Part shown: positions 37,094 to 46,526 of the stretch, one piece after another | How the letters are laid out: every line of letters begins with the position of its first letter | Numbering within the stretch: position 1 is the first letter of the stretch | Origin: Desulfopila sp. IMCC35006 | GTDB taxonomy: Bacteria; Desulfobacterota; Desulfobulbia; Desulfobulbales; Desulfocapsaceae | Length of the DNA: 64,000 bases | NCBI RefSeq assembly: GCF_005116645.1 | Contig: NZ_SWCM01000009.1 | Coordinates: 124,001 to 188,000 of the forward strand | Direction: 5' to 3' | Notes under the pieces: model-generated | What the model was told of the DNA's origin: nothing | The model's database searches: none | The model's input: only the letters and a program-made list of their open reading frames with translations | Program-made: the position numbers and the translations under genes

Positions 37094-37924
37094 CTATCCG
37101 TCTTCCCCTTCAGGCAGGGAACTCCAGGGGACGACCTTGTTCCTGCCGGTCTGTTTGGCGTGGTAGAGCGCTTTGTCGGCGCGATTGGTTAAATCTTCGA
37201 GGGTATCATTTTCCTGGTACTGAGCCAGGCCGATAGAGATCGTCATAGGAAATGGCAGGGGGGGATCAAAACCTCTCTGCACGGCCAGCCTGATTCGTTC
37301 GGCAAAGTGGAGGGCCGCTTCTTCATCGGTTGCCCGCAGCAGAATAACAAACTCTTCTCCCCCCCAGCGAACAATCGTGTCATAGGGACGACACTGTTTT
37401 TTAAGACAGAGGGCGGTTGCCTGCAGGGCAAGATCACCAAAATGATGACCGTGATCATCATTGACCCGTTTAAAATGATCGAGATCAAGAAAGAGCAAGG
37501 TCATCGCTTCTTTCCGCCTCAGACTCCGGGCACATTCATCATGAAAAATATGGGCGAAATAGCGGCGGTTGCTTAAACCGGTCAAGGGATCGAGGGTGGA
37601 CAACTGCTCAAGTCTCTTGATCATCTTTTTGAGTTGTGCGTCCTGGTCGTTTCTGATTGTTCCCAGAATGCCGAATATCACCCCGAACAGCAGGGGATGG
37701 GCCAGGAAAAACCACTGTGGAGGTGAAGTAATAGCGGTCAGGCACGAATTTTCAACGCCGGAGGCTTGAAGAAAGTGAACTTGAATCAGGATGGTGACCA
37801 GAGGAATCGGCAGCCCCCACAGGATGCCAAACCAGATATAAATATTCCGCCGGAGATTATAGCTGTAAGGCTGCCTGGCAGCCGCGAAAAACTCACTGAT
37901 CTGTTTCGGGATATAAACGGCCAT
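37094..37924 (-). CDS. Membrane-bound diguanylate cyclase (GGDEF protein)
   Basis: A 276-aa protein with two membrane helices (about 28-50 and 68-88), a short coiled linker (KKMIKRLEQLSTLD) and a C-terminal GGDEF domain (about 110-270). The active-site loop is RWGGEEFVILL, so catalytic residues are intact, and RPYD five residues before it is a good inhibitory I-site (RxxD), predicting product feedback by c-di-GMP. It makes c-di-GMP from two GTP. No EAL/HD-GYP domain or receptor lies nearby. The sensed signal is unknown; there is no periplasmic sensor domain. Confidence 0.9.
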   Translation of the reverse strand: MAVYIPKQISEFFAAARQPYSYNLRRNIYIWFGILWGLPIPLVTILIQVHFLQASGVENSCLTAITSPPQWFFLAHPLLFGVIFGILGTIRNDQDAQLKKMIKRLEQLSTLDPLTGLSNRRYFAHIFHDECARSLRRKEAMTLLFLDLDHFKRVNDDHGHHFGDLALQATALCLKKQCRPYDTIVRWGGEEFVILLRATDEEAALHFAERIRLAVQRGFDPPLPFPMTISIGLAQYQENDTLEDLTNRADKALYHAKQTGRNKVVPWSSLPEGEDG

Positions 37925-38188
37925 TGCTGCTTATCGGTTAAGATGGAGATTGCGGATGTGTACAATTACGCCTTAACAGCCGTTACGACCATTTCTCCGG
38001 TCAGGATGTTTTTTATAATTCCTCTCCTCATACCATACCCTGTGTACTCATGGGAGTCACGCGGATTTTCTGTGCATTCCGGCACCACCGGAGATGAAGT
38101 GCACGAGAGTATAACCCTGGTTGACCTTTCTTTTATCAGGTGTATAGTATTGTTTTTTATCCCGATACAGCAATAAGCAACTGGTGCT

Positions 38189-39106
38189 ATGGATCTGCAA
38201 ACGACTCTCACATCCGCCTCTCTGGTTCTGACCGAGTGTGCCATCGCTGAACGACTTCGCCGGGCAGGCGAGGTTGAACTCCATCCAACGCTTTTTAATA
38301 CCCCGCTTATCTATGATGCCAGGGGGCGCGAAAAGCTGGCGGCAATCTATCGACAGTACCGGGAAATAGCCGCCCGGGCTGGCCTGCCGATTCTGCTCTG
38401 TGCGCCCACCTGGAGAATCGATCAGGTGCGGATTGCCGAGGCGGGCTTTGACAAATCCCTGCTCTTTGACGCGGTCAGCTTCATGCGCAATCTCCAGCAG
38501 CAGTGGCAGGCGCCAGACTCCGAGGTCTTCATCGGCGGTCTTATCGGCCCGAAAAACGACTGCTACAAAACGGAGCAGGCTCTCGACGCCGAGGCGGCAC
38601 AGGTATTCCACCAGTGGCAGATCGAGCAGCTGACCATCGCCGGCGTTGACTGCATTATCGCCCAGACCATTCCAGCCGTCTCCGAAGCTCTGGGCATGGC
38701 CCGCGCCCTGGCCCGCTCGGGTATCCCGGCAATCATCAGTTTTGTCATTAACCGCAAAGCAGAGGTCTTAGACGGCACGCCGCTCATCGATGCGATCAAC
38801 ACTCTTGACGACAGTCTCGTCACGCCGCCGCTTGGTTACATGGTCAACTGCGTGTACCCTACCTTTGTCTGCGCTGAAACACAGCCGCCGGCACTGTTCA
38901 ACCGTCTGCTCGGCATTCAGGCAAACAGCTCCTCCCTGGATCACAGCCAACTGGATGGCGCCGCCATCCTGCATCAGGATGACCTGCAGCACTGGGGTGA
39001 TAATATGCTCCGGCTCAACCGTGAGTTCGGGGTCAAAATACTGGGCGGCTGCTGTGGAACCGATAACACCTATCTGCAGTACCTGGTAGATCACCGCCAA
39101 CAATAG
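38189..39106 (+). CDS. Homocysteine S-methyltransferase family protein
   Basis: A 305-aa TIM-barrel protein of the MmuM/BHMT family. The zinc site is recognised as a Cys in MVNCVYPTFVCAE and the Cys pair in ILGGCCGTDNTYL near the C-terminus. Family enzymes transfer a methyl group from S-methylmethionine, SAM or betaine to homocysteine, making methionine. The N-terminus (TSASLVLTECAIAERLRRAG) deviates from the usual LLDGGMGTEL start, so the methyl donor cannot be predicted. No SAM riboswitch is visible upstream. An unrelated polyamine transporter follows 200 bp downstream. Confidence 0.85.
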   Translation: MDLQTTLTSASLVLTECAIAERLRRAGEVELHPTLFNTPLIYDARGREKLAAIYRQYREIAARAGLPILLCAPTWRIDQVRIAEAGFDKSLLFDAVSFMRNLQQQWQAPDSEVFIGGLIGPKNDCYKTEQALDAEAAQVFHQWQIEQLTIAGVDCIIAQTIPAVSEALGMARALARSGIPAIISFVINRKAEVLDGTPLIDAINTLDDSLVTPPLGYMVNCVYPTFVCAETQPPALFNRLLGIQANSSSLDHSQLDGAAILHQDDLQHWGDNMLRLNREFGVKILGGCCGTDNTYLQYLVDHRQQ

Positions 39107-39310
39107 GGCCGGCGAAGATTCCGGCCGCCATTGCCGGAGTACTTCATGTTGTGGAAAAAGACTTGTGGAAACAGCATGGAAAGGATAGGTTAATCATATT
39201 GCCGATGCAAGATATATGGGGAGTGCCATGCTGTGAGACTCCTCCCCGAAAGCAACATCTCAGCACCAGTATATTTTACCTGAAGTCAACCCCTAACAAT
39301 GGAGACTCGT

Positions 39311-40468
39311 ATGCCTGCTTTGCTCAAGCCTGTCACCCTCGGTGCTCTCTTTTCCCTGCTCGCCCTGACCACTGCATTTCCCCCGGCCCAGGCCGCAGAA
39401 CAGGCGGGAGAAGGGAAGTTGTCCATTGTCGCCTGGCCCGGTTACATTGAACGCGGCGATACCGACAAGAACTATAACTGGGTGGGCGAATTTGAAGACA
39501 CCACCGGCTGTAAAGTCACCGTCAAAACCGCCGGGACCTCGGATGAGATGGTCTCACTTATGAACCAGGGCAGTTACGATCTGGTCACCGCCTCTGGAGA
39601 TGCATCCCTGCGGCTCATTGCCGGAAAAAAAGTGCAGGCAATTGATACGGACAAAATCCCCAGCTGGCATACAATTGATGCGCGCCTGCAGAATGCCCCC
39701 TGGCATACCATTGGGGACAAACATTACGGTGTCCCTTTCCAGTGGGGACCAAATGTGCTGATGTACAATACCAACGTCTTTAAAACCCCACCAAAATCCT
39801 GGAATGTGCTGTTTGTGCCGCAGGACCTGCCCGACGGCAAACCGAACAAAGGGCGCATTCAGGCCTATGATGGTGCCATCTATATGGCCGATGCCGCCCT
39901 CTATCTGATGCGCACAAAACCGGAACTGGGCATCAAAGACCCCTATGAGCTGAACGAAACGCAGTACAAGGCTGTGCTCGACATCCTGCGGCAGCAGCAT
40001 CCGCTGATCCACCGTTACTGGCATGACTACAACGTCCAGATGTCTGATTTTAAAAACGAGGGAGTCGTCGCTTCCGGTGCCTGGCCATTTCAGGTGAACA
40101 TGCTGCAGTCCGAGAAACAGCCGATAGCCTCTGTCATTCCCCGGGAAGGCGCCACGGGCTGGGCCGATACGACCATGCTGGGCGCTTCCTCAAAAAATAA
40201 AGTGTGTGCCTATAAATGGCTGGAATGGTCGCTCAGCGACAAGGTTCAGGCCCCGCTGTCCGAATGGTTTGGCGCAAACCCGGTAGTTCCCGGTGCATGC
40301 AAGGCCAAGGCTCCGGGTGGTTCCGATTTCTGTGCCAGCAACGGGTATGAACAATTCAGCCAGATCAAGTTCTGGAAGACGCCGCAGTCACAATGCGCCA
40401 CCCAGACAACATGCGTGCCGTACAGTCGCTGGACCCAGGATTACATCGCCATCATGGGAGGCCGTTGA
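39311..40468 (+). CDS. Spermidine/putrescine-type ABC transporter substrate-binding protein
   Basis: A 385-aa exported binding protein with a signal peptide (about 1-29, ending AQAAE) and the PotD/YdcS class opening LSIVAWPGYIERGDTDK. Conserved blocks include GSYDLVTASGDASLRL and YGVPFQWGPNVLMYNT. It binds a polyamine or related cation in the periplasm and delivers it to the permeases encoded next. The ATG at 39311 is preferred to 39299 because GGAG lies six bases upstream. The four-gene order binding protein, ATPase, two permeases is that of potDABC. The extended cysteine-bearing C-terminus is less conserved. Confidence 0.9.
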   Translation: MPALLKPVTLGALFSLLALTTAFPPAQAAEQAGEGKLSIVAWPGYIERGDTDKNYNWVGEFEDTTGCKVTVKTAGTSDEMVSLMNQGSYDLVTASGDASLRLIAGKKVQAIDTDKIPSWHTIDARLQNAPWHTIGDKHYGVPFQWGPNVLMYNTNVFKTPPKSWNVLFVPQDLPDGKPNKGRIQAYDGAIYMADAALYLMRTKPELGIKDPYELNETQYKAVLDILRQQHPLIHRYWHDYNVQMSDFKNEGVVASGAWPFQVNMLQSEKQPIASVIPREGATGWADTTMLGASSKNKVCAYKWLEWSLSDKVQAPLSEWFGANPVVPGACKAKAPGGSDFCASNGYEQFSQIKFWKTPQSQCATQTTCVPYSRWTQDYIAIMGGR

Positions 40469-40476
40469 ACGTCGAA

Positions 40477-41496
40477 ATGGTCGTAGCCGTCGAACTCAAT
40501 ACTGTTTCCAGATTTTATGGCGAAGTCCGTGCCCTGGACCATATCTCAGCGACCATCGGCGAAGGTGAGTTCTTCTCAATGCTTGGTCCATCCGGTTCAG
40601 GGAAGACCACCTGCCTGCGCCTCATTGCCGGTTTTGAACAGCCGACAACCGGTTCCATCCTGATCCACGGCAAGGACGCAACGGGTGTTCCGCCCTATGA
40701 GCGGGATGTCAATACCGTGTTTCAGGACTATGCCCTGTTTCCGCATATGACCAACCTCGAAAACATCGAATACGGCTTGAAGGTTAAAGGGGTAGCCAAG
40801 ACTGAGCGAAAACAGCGGGCGCAGGAAGCTTTGGCCATGGTCGCTCTGCCTGATTTAGGCAAGCGCAAGCCCTGGCAACTCTCGGGCGGCCAGCGCCAGC
40901 GCATCGCCCTGGCGCGCGCCCTCGTCAACCGGCCCCGTGTCCTGCTGCTTGACGAACCGCTGGGCGCTCTTGATCTGAAGCTCCGCGAACAGATGCAGGT
41001 CGAATTAAAAGCCCTGCAGCGCAAACTTGGCATCACCTTCATCTATGTAACCCACGACCAGGGGGAAGCACTGTCGATGTCTGACCGGGTGGCGGTCTTC
41101 AATGCCGGACGGCTGGAACAGATCGACACTCCGCAGAATCTCTATATGCGTCCGAGCACCGTCTTCGTCGCCAATTTTGTCGGAACCTCCAACGTTGTCG
41201 AGGGTCGGCCGGCCCTGGACATCTCGGGACAACCGCATTCTTTTTCGATTCGCCCCGAACATATCAGTTTTGTCCAGGGGCCACCCACGCCGGAGACCAT
41301 TCATATATCCGGCAGACTTGTTGATATTCAATACTATGGTGCACACAGTCGATACGAGGTGGAAATTGCCGGCAGCCTGCTCTTCAGCGTCCAGCTGGCA
41401 AGCGAATCCTCGGCGCAAGACATTCTGCCCAGGGTAGGCGATGAGGTCATGATCGGCTGGTCCAGGCGGGCGATGGTCCACCTTGGCGATCTGTAG
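40477..41496 (+). CDS. Polyamine-type ABC transporter ATP-binding protein (PotA-like)
   Basis: A 339-aa ATPase: Walker A GPSGSGKTT (about 42-50), signature LSGGQRQRIALARAL, Walker B LLLDEPLGALD and switch His in VTHDQGEA, then a C-terminal TOBE-like regulatory region. It powers the binding-protein-dependent importer encoded by its neighbours. The start is uncertain: the ATG at 40477 gives the family length, whereas a TTG at 40465 lies three bases after a GGGAGG and overlaps the previous stop. The permease gene begins nine bases after its stop. Confidence 0.9.
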   Translation: MVVAVELNTVSRFYGEVRALDHISATIGEGEFFSMLGPSGSGKTTCLRLIAGFEQPTTGSILIHGKDATGVPPYERDVNTVFQDYALFPHMTNLENIEYGLKVKGVAKTERKQRAQEALAMVALPDLGKRKPWQLSGGQRQRIALARALVNRPRVLLLDEPLGALDLKLREQMQVELKALQRKLGITFIYVTHDQGEALSMSDRVAVFNAGRLEQIDTPQNLYMRPSTVFVANFVGTSNVVEGRPALDISGQPHSFSIRPEHISFVQGPPTPETIHISGRLVDIQYYGAHSRYEVEIAGSLLFSVQLASESSAQDILPRVGDEVMIGWSRRAMVHLGDL

Positions 41497-41505
41497 GGCG
41501 ACGCG

Positions 41506-42441
41506 ATGACCACGCCCGTCAAATCCCATATCGCCCTGCGCCGCAATATTTCCTCTTTTCTCTATCGGCGCAGCACCGTGTACCTCCTTCTTCTGCTGCT
41601 GCCCCCGCTGCTCTGGTTCGGTATTGTCTATCTCGGCTCATTGCTGGCACTGCTGGTGCAAAGCGGCTATACTTTCGATGATTTCTCCATGACGGTGCTC
41701 CCGGTCTTTACCTGGAAAAATTACCAGAATCTCCTTCTTGCCGCCAATTTCGACATAGTGCTGCGTACCTTTGCCATGGCCACGGCAGTTTCGCTCTTTT
41801 GTGCCTGCCTCGGATTTCCAATCGCCTACTATATGGTTCGGTATGCCGGCGGCTGGCAGCGAGGATTTTTCTATATTGCCGTATTGTTGCCGATGTGGGC
41901 CAGCTACATCGTCAAGGTGTATTCCTGGACGGTAATCCTGGCCAAAGGGGGAATAGCGTACTGGTTCATCAACCAGGCCGGGCTGGGGCACGCACTGGAA
42001 AGCCTGCTGGCCCTCCCCTTTATCGGCGGCAACACTTTGTCAACCTCGCACCTTGGCCGCCTGCTGGTATTTTCTTATGTCTGGCTGCCGTTTATGATCC
42101 TGCCCATTCAGTCGTCAATCGAGAGGATCAACCCTAACCTGCTGACCGCCTCGGCCGATCTGGGGGCGCGCCCGGGCCAGACCTTCCGGACAATTCTCCT
42201 GCCGCTGGCGATGCCCGGCGTGGTTGCCGGATCTATTTTCACCTTCTGCCTGACCTTCGGCGATTACATCATTCCGACGCTGGTAGGCCCGTCAGGATTT
42301 TTTATCGGAACCATGGTTTACACCCAGCAGGGAGCTATCGGCAATATGCCGATGGCTGCCGCCTTTACCGTCGTCCCGATCGTCGTCATCGGGCTGTACC
42401 TGACTTTTGCCAAAAGAATGGGGGCCTTCGATGCGCTCTGA
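41506..42441 (+). CDS. Polyamine-type ABC transporter permease (PotB-like)
   Basis: A 311-aa inner-membrane permease with about six hydrophobic segments and the EAA loop [20 protein letters not shown] facing the ATPase. It forms the transport channel with the next gene's product, and its opening region [20 protein letters not shown] fits PotB-like permeases. The following gene starts inside its last codons, so translation is coupled. Confidence 0.9.
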   Translation: MTTPVKSHIALRRNISSFLYRRSTVYLLLLLLPPLLWFGIVYLGSLLALLVQSGYTFDDFSMTVLPVFTWKNYQNLLLAANFDIVLRTFAMATAVSLFCACLGFPIAYYMVRYAGGWQRGFFYIAVLLPMWASYIVKVYSWTVILAKGGIAYWFINQAGLGHALESLLALPFIGGNTLSTSHLGRLLVFSYVWLPFMILPIQSSIERINPNLLTASADLGARPGQTFRTILLPLAMPGVVAGSIFTFCLTFGDYIIPTLVGPSGFFIGTMVYTQQGAIGNMPMAAAFTVVPIVVIGLYLTFAKRMGAFDAL

Positions 42442-43240
42442 CGGAAAATGCCCCTTCTGGCTCAAATTTGTAGCATTCGGCGGGATTTTTTTCCTGCACT
42501 TCCCAATTATTGTCATTGCGGCCTATGCTTTTAACACCGAAGAAAGCGCGTTCAGTTTCCCGCTGCAGGGCTTTACCCTCAAGTGGTTCGCGGCGGCCTT
42601 TGCCCGTCAGGATATCCTCGATGCCATCACCCTCTCGTTAAAAGTGGCGTCAATTACCACAGCTGCGGCGATAGTGCTGGGAACCATGGCCGCGGCCGCC
42701 CTGTATCGGCGGAGCTTTTTCGGCAAGGAGACGATAACCCTCATCTTCATCCTGCCGATTGCCCTGCCGGGCATCATCACCGGCATCGCCCTGCTTTCCG
42801 CGTTCAGGATGGCCGGTTGGGATCTTAATTTCTGGACGATTGTGGCCGGCCATACCACCTTCTGCGTGGTGGTGGTCTACAACAATGTCATAGCCCGATT
42901 CCGGCGAACTTCACAGAATCTGATCGAAGCCTCGATGGATCTCGGCGCGGATGGTATGCAGACCTTTTTCCATATTATCCTCCCGAACATCGCCACAGCG
43001 CTGCTGGCCGGCGGGGTGTTGGCCTTTGCCCTGTCGTTTGATGAAATCATCGTCACCACTTTTACAGCCGGACCAGAACGCACCCTGCCGATCTGGCTGC
43101 TCAACCAACTGACCAGACCGCGTGATGTACCGATCACCAATGTTGTCGCTCTGGTTGTCATGATGGCCACCTTGATTCCCATACTTTGTGCTTATTATAT
43201 GACACGAGGCAAAGAATCAATCGAAGGCAGCGGCAAATAA
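42431..43240 (+). CDS. Polyamine-type ABC transporter permease (PotC-like)
   Basis: A 269-aa permease with about six membrane segments and the EAA loop [20 protein letters not shown]. The ATG at 42431 overlaps the previous gene by 11 bases; a 42407 start would add eight residues. It completes the potDABC-type importer. No separate polyamine-sensing regulator is encoded nearby, and the next gene begins 65 bp further with a different function. Confidence 0.88.
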   Translation: MRSDGKCPFWLKFVAFGGIFFLHFPIIVIAAYAFNTEESAFSFPLQGFTLKWFAAAFARQDILDAITLSLKVASITTAAAIVLGTMAAAALYRRSFFGKETITLIFILPIALPGIITGIALLSAFRMAGWDLNFWTIVAGHTTFCVVVVYNNVIARFRRTSQNLIEASMDLGADGMQTFFHIILPNIATALLAGGVLAFALSFDEIIVTTFTAGPERTLPIWLLNQLTRPRDVPITNVVALVVMMATLIPILCAYYMTRGKESIEGSGK

Positions 43241-43305
43241 GCTCGAAACCTTCTTTAACAATGAAATTTTCCACCACCGGAAAAAAGAGATAGAGTCGAT
43301 TTACA

Positions 43306-44166
43306 ATGGATAATATGTATGAAACGATAGCATTTCAGGGAATGGCCGGCGCATATTCAGACCTTGCCTGCCGCATCGCCTACCCCGAACTTGAAACGGT
43401 ACCCAGTGTCTCGTTTGAGGCAGCTTTTCTGGCGGTTCGCGAGGAAATGGCCGATCTGGCCATGATTCCGGTCGACAACACTTTGGCCGGACGGGTCGCC
43501 GACGTCCATTATCTCATCGCCAATGGGCAGCTCCATATCATCGGCGAACATTTCCAGTTGATCCGCCACTGCCTGCTCGGACTGCCGGGGACAAAGCTGG
43601 AAGAATTGACCGATGTGCACAGCCATGTCCATGCCATTCCCCAATGCAAAAAAATCATCGAGGAGCTGCATCTTGTCAAACATGTCGTCGCCGATACGGC
43701 CAAAGGGGCCTGCGATGTAAAAAAATGGGGTGACAAGACCCAGGCGGCAATCGGTTCTGAATTGGCGGCCCAAATATATGGGCTGGAGATCTTGAAAAAG
43801 GACGTTCAGGATGCATCGCACAACACCACAAGGTTTCTGGTTTTTTCCAGGGAAAAAGATGTGCCACCATTCGAGGCAGGCAAAAGTTACCTGACCAGTT
43901 TCACCTTCGAGGTACGAAACATTCCGGCAGCACTGTACAAGGCTTTGGGCGGGTTTGCCACCAACGGAGTGCAGATGGCGAAACTGGAAAGCTATGTCGA
44001 TAAAGACTTTAACGTCGCCCGCTTCTACGCCGACGTAGAGGGACATATTGACGAACATTCGCTGCAGCTGGCCTTTGAAGAACTGCGTTTTTTTGCCAAA
44101 CGGGTTGATATGCTGGGTACCTATCCCGCGCATAGTTTCCGTAATTCAAACAGGATGGCGTCGTAA
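43306..44166 (+). CDS. pheA: Prephenate dehydratase
   Basis: A 286-aa enzyme converting prephenate to phenylpyruvate in phenylalanine synthesis. The catalytic domain (about 5-185) contains TTRFLVF in SHNTTRFLVFSRE, with the essential Thr, and MIPVDNTLAGRV at the place of PIENS. A C-terminal ACT domain (about 200-280) follows, where the classical Phe-binding ESRP is replaced by LESYV and the block reads FYADVEGHIDE, a variant known in the alphaproteobacterial PDT group. This heads the aromatic group. No chorismate mutase domain is fused. Confidence 0.92.
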   Translation: MDNMYETIAFQGMAGAYSDLACRIAYPELETVPSVSFEAAFLAVREEMADLAMIPVDNTLAGRVADVHYLIANGQLHIIGEHFQLIRHCLLGLPGTKLEELTDVHSHVHAIPQCKKIIEELHLVKHVVADTAKGACDVKKWGDKTQAAIGSELAAQIYGLEILKKDVQDASHNTTRFLVFSREKDVPPFEAGKSYLTSFTFEVRNIPAALYKALGGFATNGVQMAKLESYVDKDFNVARFYADVEGHIDEHSLQLAFEELRFFAKRVDMLGTYPAHSFRNSNRMAS

Positions 44167-44171
44167 TCAAT

Positions 44172-44564
44172 ATGGATGAGACATTTCAACAGATAAGCGT
44201 TGTCGGCTTTATGAAGCACAATGGCGGGCTGGAATTTCGAAAAATTGCTGAATCCGTTTACCAGTATAAAGCCCTCGTTCAGGAGATGCATCTTAATCCG
44301 GGTGGCATCACCCACGGCGGCTTTCTCATGAGCCTCATGGATGCGGGTATGGGAACGGCTGCGTACCGGAGCCTTGGCGGGGAGAAAAGGATCGCCACAA
44401 TCTCCTTTGATATAAAATTTATTGCCGCGTCGACTACGGGCGATATCCTGATGGGTACCGCGAAAGTCCTCAGAAAGACCCGTTCGCTGGTCTTCATGCA
44501 GGGTGAGATACGCTGCGGGGACACGCTTATCACCACGGCCGAGGGCATCTGGAAAGTGCTCTGA
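44172..44564 (+). CDS. PaaI-type hotdog-fold thioesterase
   Basis: A 130-aa hotdog protein beginning five bases after the pheA stop. The helix region NPGGITHGGFLMSLMDAGMG is the classic HGG-(x)-D acyl-CoA thioesterase signature with catalytic Asp; ISFDIKFIAASTTGDI matches PaaI/YdiI-like members. It should hydrolyse aryl- or acyl-CoA thioesters. Its place directly behind pheA hints at use of aromatic CoA esters, but this is only positional evidence. Confidence 0.88.
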   Translation: MDETFQQISVVGFMKHNGGLEFRKIAESVYQYKALVQEMHLNPGGITHGGFLMSLMDAGMGTAAYRSLGGEKRIATISFDIKFIAASTTGDILMGTAKVLRKTRSLVFMQGEIRCGDTLITTAEGIWKVL

Positions 44565-44627
44565 GCCCGGCCGGCAATACAAGCTCCCCAGATCTTAGTA
44601 TTTGAACACGCGGAAAACACAGCAGCA

Positions 44628-45536
44628 ATGAAGACAAAAGATCTGGTAATTGCCCTGTTGGTCGTAATTATCTGGGGCGCTAATTTTACCGTTATCCGGC
44701 TTGGCTTAAACGGGGTACCGCCACTGCTCCTTGTCTCGCTCCGTTTTTCTCTGGCGGCATTTCCGGCCGTCCTCTTTATCAAGCGGCCGGAACTACCATT
44801 TATTCACCTGCTGATGTACGGATTTTCGGTCGGCATCGGTCAGTTTGCCTGTCTGTTCTATGCCATACATATCGGCATGCCCGCCGGGGTTGCTTCGGTT
44901 GTGCTCCAGGCACAGGCCTTTTTCACCATGCTCTTTGCCGTTATACTGCTGGGGGAATCGGTCTCTTTTCGGCACCTTGCCGGGCTGGTCCTGGCGGCGA
45001 CCGGCCTGTATCTGGTGACCGGAGGCTCCATCAGCGCGACCACCATCCCTCTTGCTGCGCTGCTGCTGACTCTTGGCGGTGCAGCGTTTTGGGGAATTTC
45101 CAATATTGTAGTGCGCAAGGCGACCCTGGCCGCCGCGGCACAGGGCAAAAAAATAGACATGCTGAGCCTGGTCGTCTGGTCGTCACTGGTACCGCCGGTG
45201 CCGCTGCTGCTGTGTTCACTCCTGCTTGACTCTCCGGCAGCCGTCGTCCGGACCCTCACGCATCTGCATGCGCTTTCCCTGTTTTCCATCGCCTATCTGG
45301 CCTTCGCGGCGACCCTCTTCGGCTACGGGGCATGGAGCTACCTGCTTGCCAGATATCCGGCAAACCGGGTCGCCCCGCTGTCGCTGCTTGTCCCGGTGGC
45401 GGGCCTTGTCACTGCACAGATCGTCCTTGCCGAACACCTGGTGTTTGTTCAATGGGCTGGCTGCCTGCTGGTTGTGCTCGGCCTGCTGCTGGCATTTTTC
45501 AACTTGCCGCGCAAAAAAATTCTGCACTGCAGCTGA
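44628..45536 (+). CDS. EamA/DMT-family transporter
   Basis: A 302-aa inner-membrane protein with about ten helices in two EamA repeats: first repeat IWGANFTVIRLGLNGVPPLL, second beginning TLGGAAFWGISNIVVRK. This drug/metabolite transporter group (RhaT/YdcZ, aromatic amino acid or threonine/homoserine exporters) includes amino acid exporters such as YddG. Position between pheA/thioesterase and aroE suggests export of an aromatic compound; that is inference. It starts 63 bp after the thioesterase stop. Confidence 0.85.
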   Translation: MKTKDLVIALLVVIIWGANFTVIRLGLNGVPPLLLVSLRFSLAAFPAVLFIKRPELPFIHLLMYGFSVGIGQFACLFYAIHIGMPAGVASVVLQAQAFFTMLFAVILLGESVSFRHLAGLVLAATGLYLVTGGSISATTIPLAALLLTLGGAAFWGISNIVVRKATLAAAAQGKKIDMLSLVVWSSLVPPVPLLLCSLLLDSPAAVVRTLTHLHALSLFSIAYLAFAATLFGYGAWSYLLARYPANRVAPLSLLVPVAGLVTAQIVLAEHLVFVQWAGCLLVVLGLLLAFFNLPRKKILHCS

Positions 45537-45575
45537 AACGCCAGGACACGGCACGGTTGCCGATTAGACCGCCGC

Positions 45576-46508
45576 ATGGTAGAAAGAAAACACTTCGGTA
45601 AAAAACTATCCCTGCACTCATCTGAAAAAAAAGACATGAAACCATATCCGACCGTTACGACCAAACTCGTGATACTTCTCGGCAATCCACTTGGCCATTC
45701 CATCTCCCCTCCCATGCACAATCGCGTTTTCGAGCGGCTCGACCTGGACTATTGCTATATGCCGGTTGAGGTGACCGAGGAAAATCTCCCGACGGTTTTT
45801 GCCGGTCTTGCGCGGATGAATGTGGCCGGATTTAATGTGACCATTCCGCATAAAACAAATATCATTAAACACTTAGACGAGTTAGATCCCCTGGCCGCTA
45901 CAATCGGCGCAGTCAATACCATTACGGTCAGGGATGGCAAAACAAAAGGGTATAATACCGACGGTGAGGGTTTTATCCGCTCTTTTGAGGAAGAGACCCG
46001 CAGCACAGTTCACGGGAAAAGCTTTTTTCTGCTTGGCAGCGGCGGCGCCGCCCGGGCCATTGCCATGACCCTTGCCTTTCATGGGGCAGAAAAGATTTCT
46101 ATTCACAACCGTACGGCGGCAAAAGCGGAGGACCTCGCCGATGAAATCAATAAGAAGATACGGCCCTGTGCGGCAGCAGCAGGACAGCCGCCGGATAGCC
46201 TCAGAAAATCACTGGCTGAGAGCGATGTACTGATCAACACGACCAGCCTTGGCATGCATCCGCAGGAAGAGGTATTGCCGCTTGAAGAATCGCTGCTATC
46301 GCCGCATTTAATAGTTGCCGATATCGTCTACAACCCATTAATGACCAGACTGCTCAAATCGGCGCAAGGCAAAGGCTGTCCCATTGTCCCCGGTCTCGGA
46401 ATGCTCATTTATCAGGGCGCCGCAGCCTTTAAACTGTTTACCGGTGTCGATCCGCTGGTTGACCAGATGGCGGAAGTGGCCCATTCGCTGATGGCAGCAA
46501 GGCAATAG
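45576..46508 (+). CDS. aroE: Shikimate dehydrogenase
   Basis: A 310-aa (290 aa from the ATG at 45636) NADP-dependent enzyme reducing 3-dehydroshikimate to shikimate. Substrate-binding motifs LGNPLGHSISPPMHN, NVTIPHKTNI (Lys essential) and GAVNTI are followed by the Rossmann glycine loop LGSGGAARAI. The C-terminal GLGMLIYQGAAAFKL segment closes the active site. Neither candidate start has a clear ribosome site; homologues begin near 45636. The 3' end lies 18 bp from convergent aroD, and aroK follows, so three steps of the shikimate pathway are together. Confidence 0.93.
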   Translation: MVERKHFGKKLSLHSSEKKDMKPYPTVTTKLVILLGNPLGHSISPPMHNRVFERLDLDYCYMPVEVTEENLPTVFAGLARMNVAGFNVTIPHKTNIIKHLDELDPLAATIGAVNTITVRDGKTKGYNTDGEGFIRSFEEETRSTVHGKSFFLLGSGGAARAIAMTLAFHGAEKISIHNRTAAKAEDLADEINKKIRPCAAAAGQPPDSLRKSLAESDVLINTTSLGMHPQEEVLPLEESLLSPHLIVADIVYNPLMTRLLKSAQGKGCPIVPGLGMLIYQGAAAFKLFTGVDPLVDQMAEVAHSLMAARQ

Positions 46509-46526
46509 CCTCTGGAAATACCGGAG

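Noticed and set aside
37925-38188. Search for SAM riboswitch before the homocysteine methyltransferase gene
   Set aside because: No conserved SAM-I or SAM-II core found by eye.
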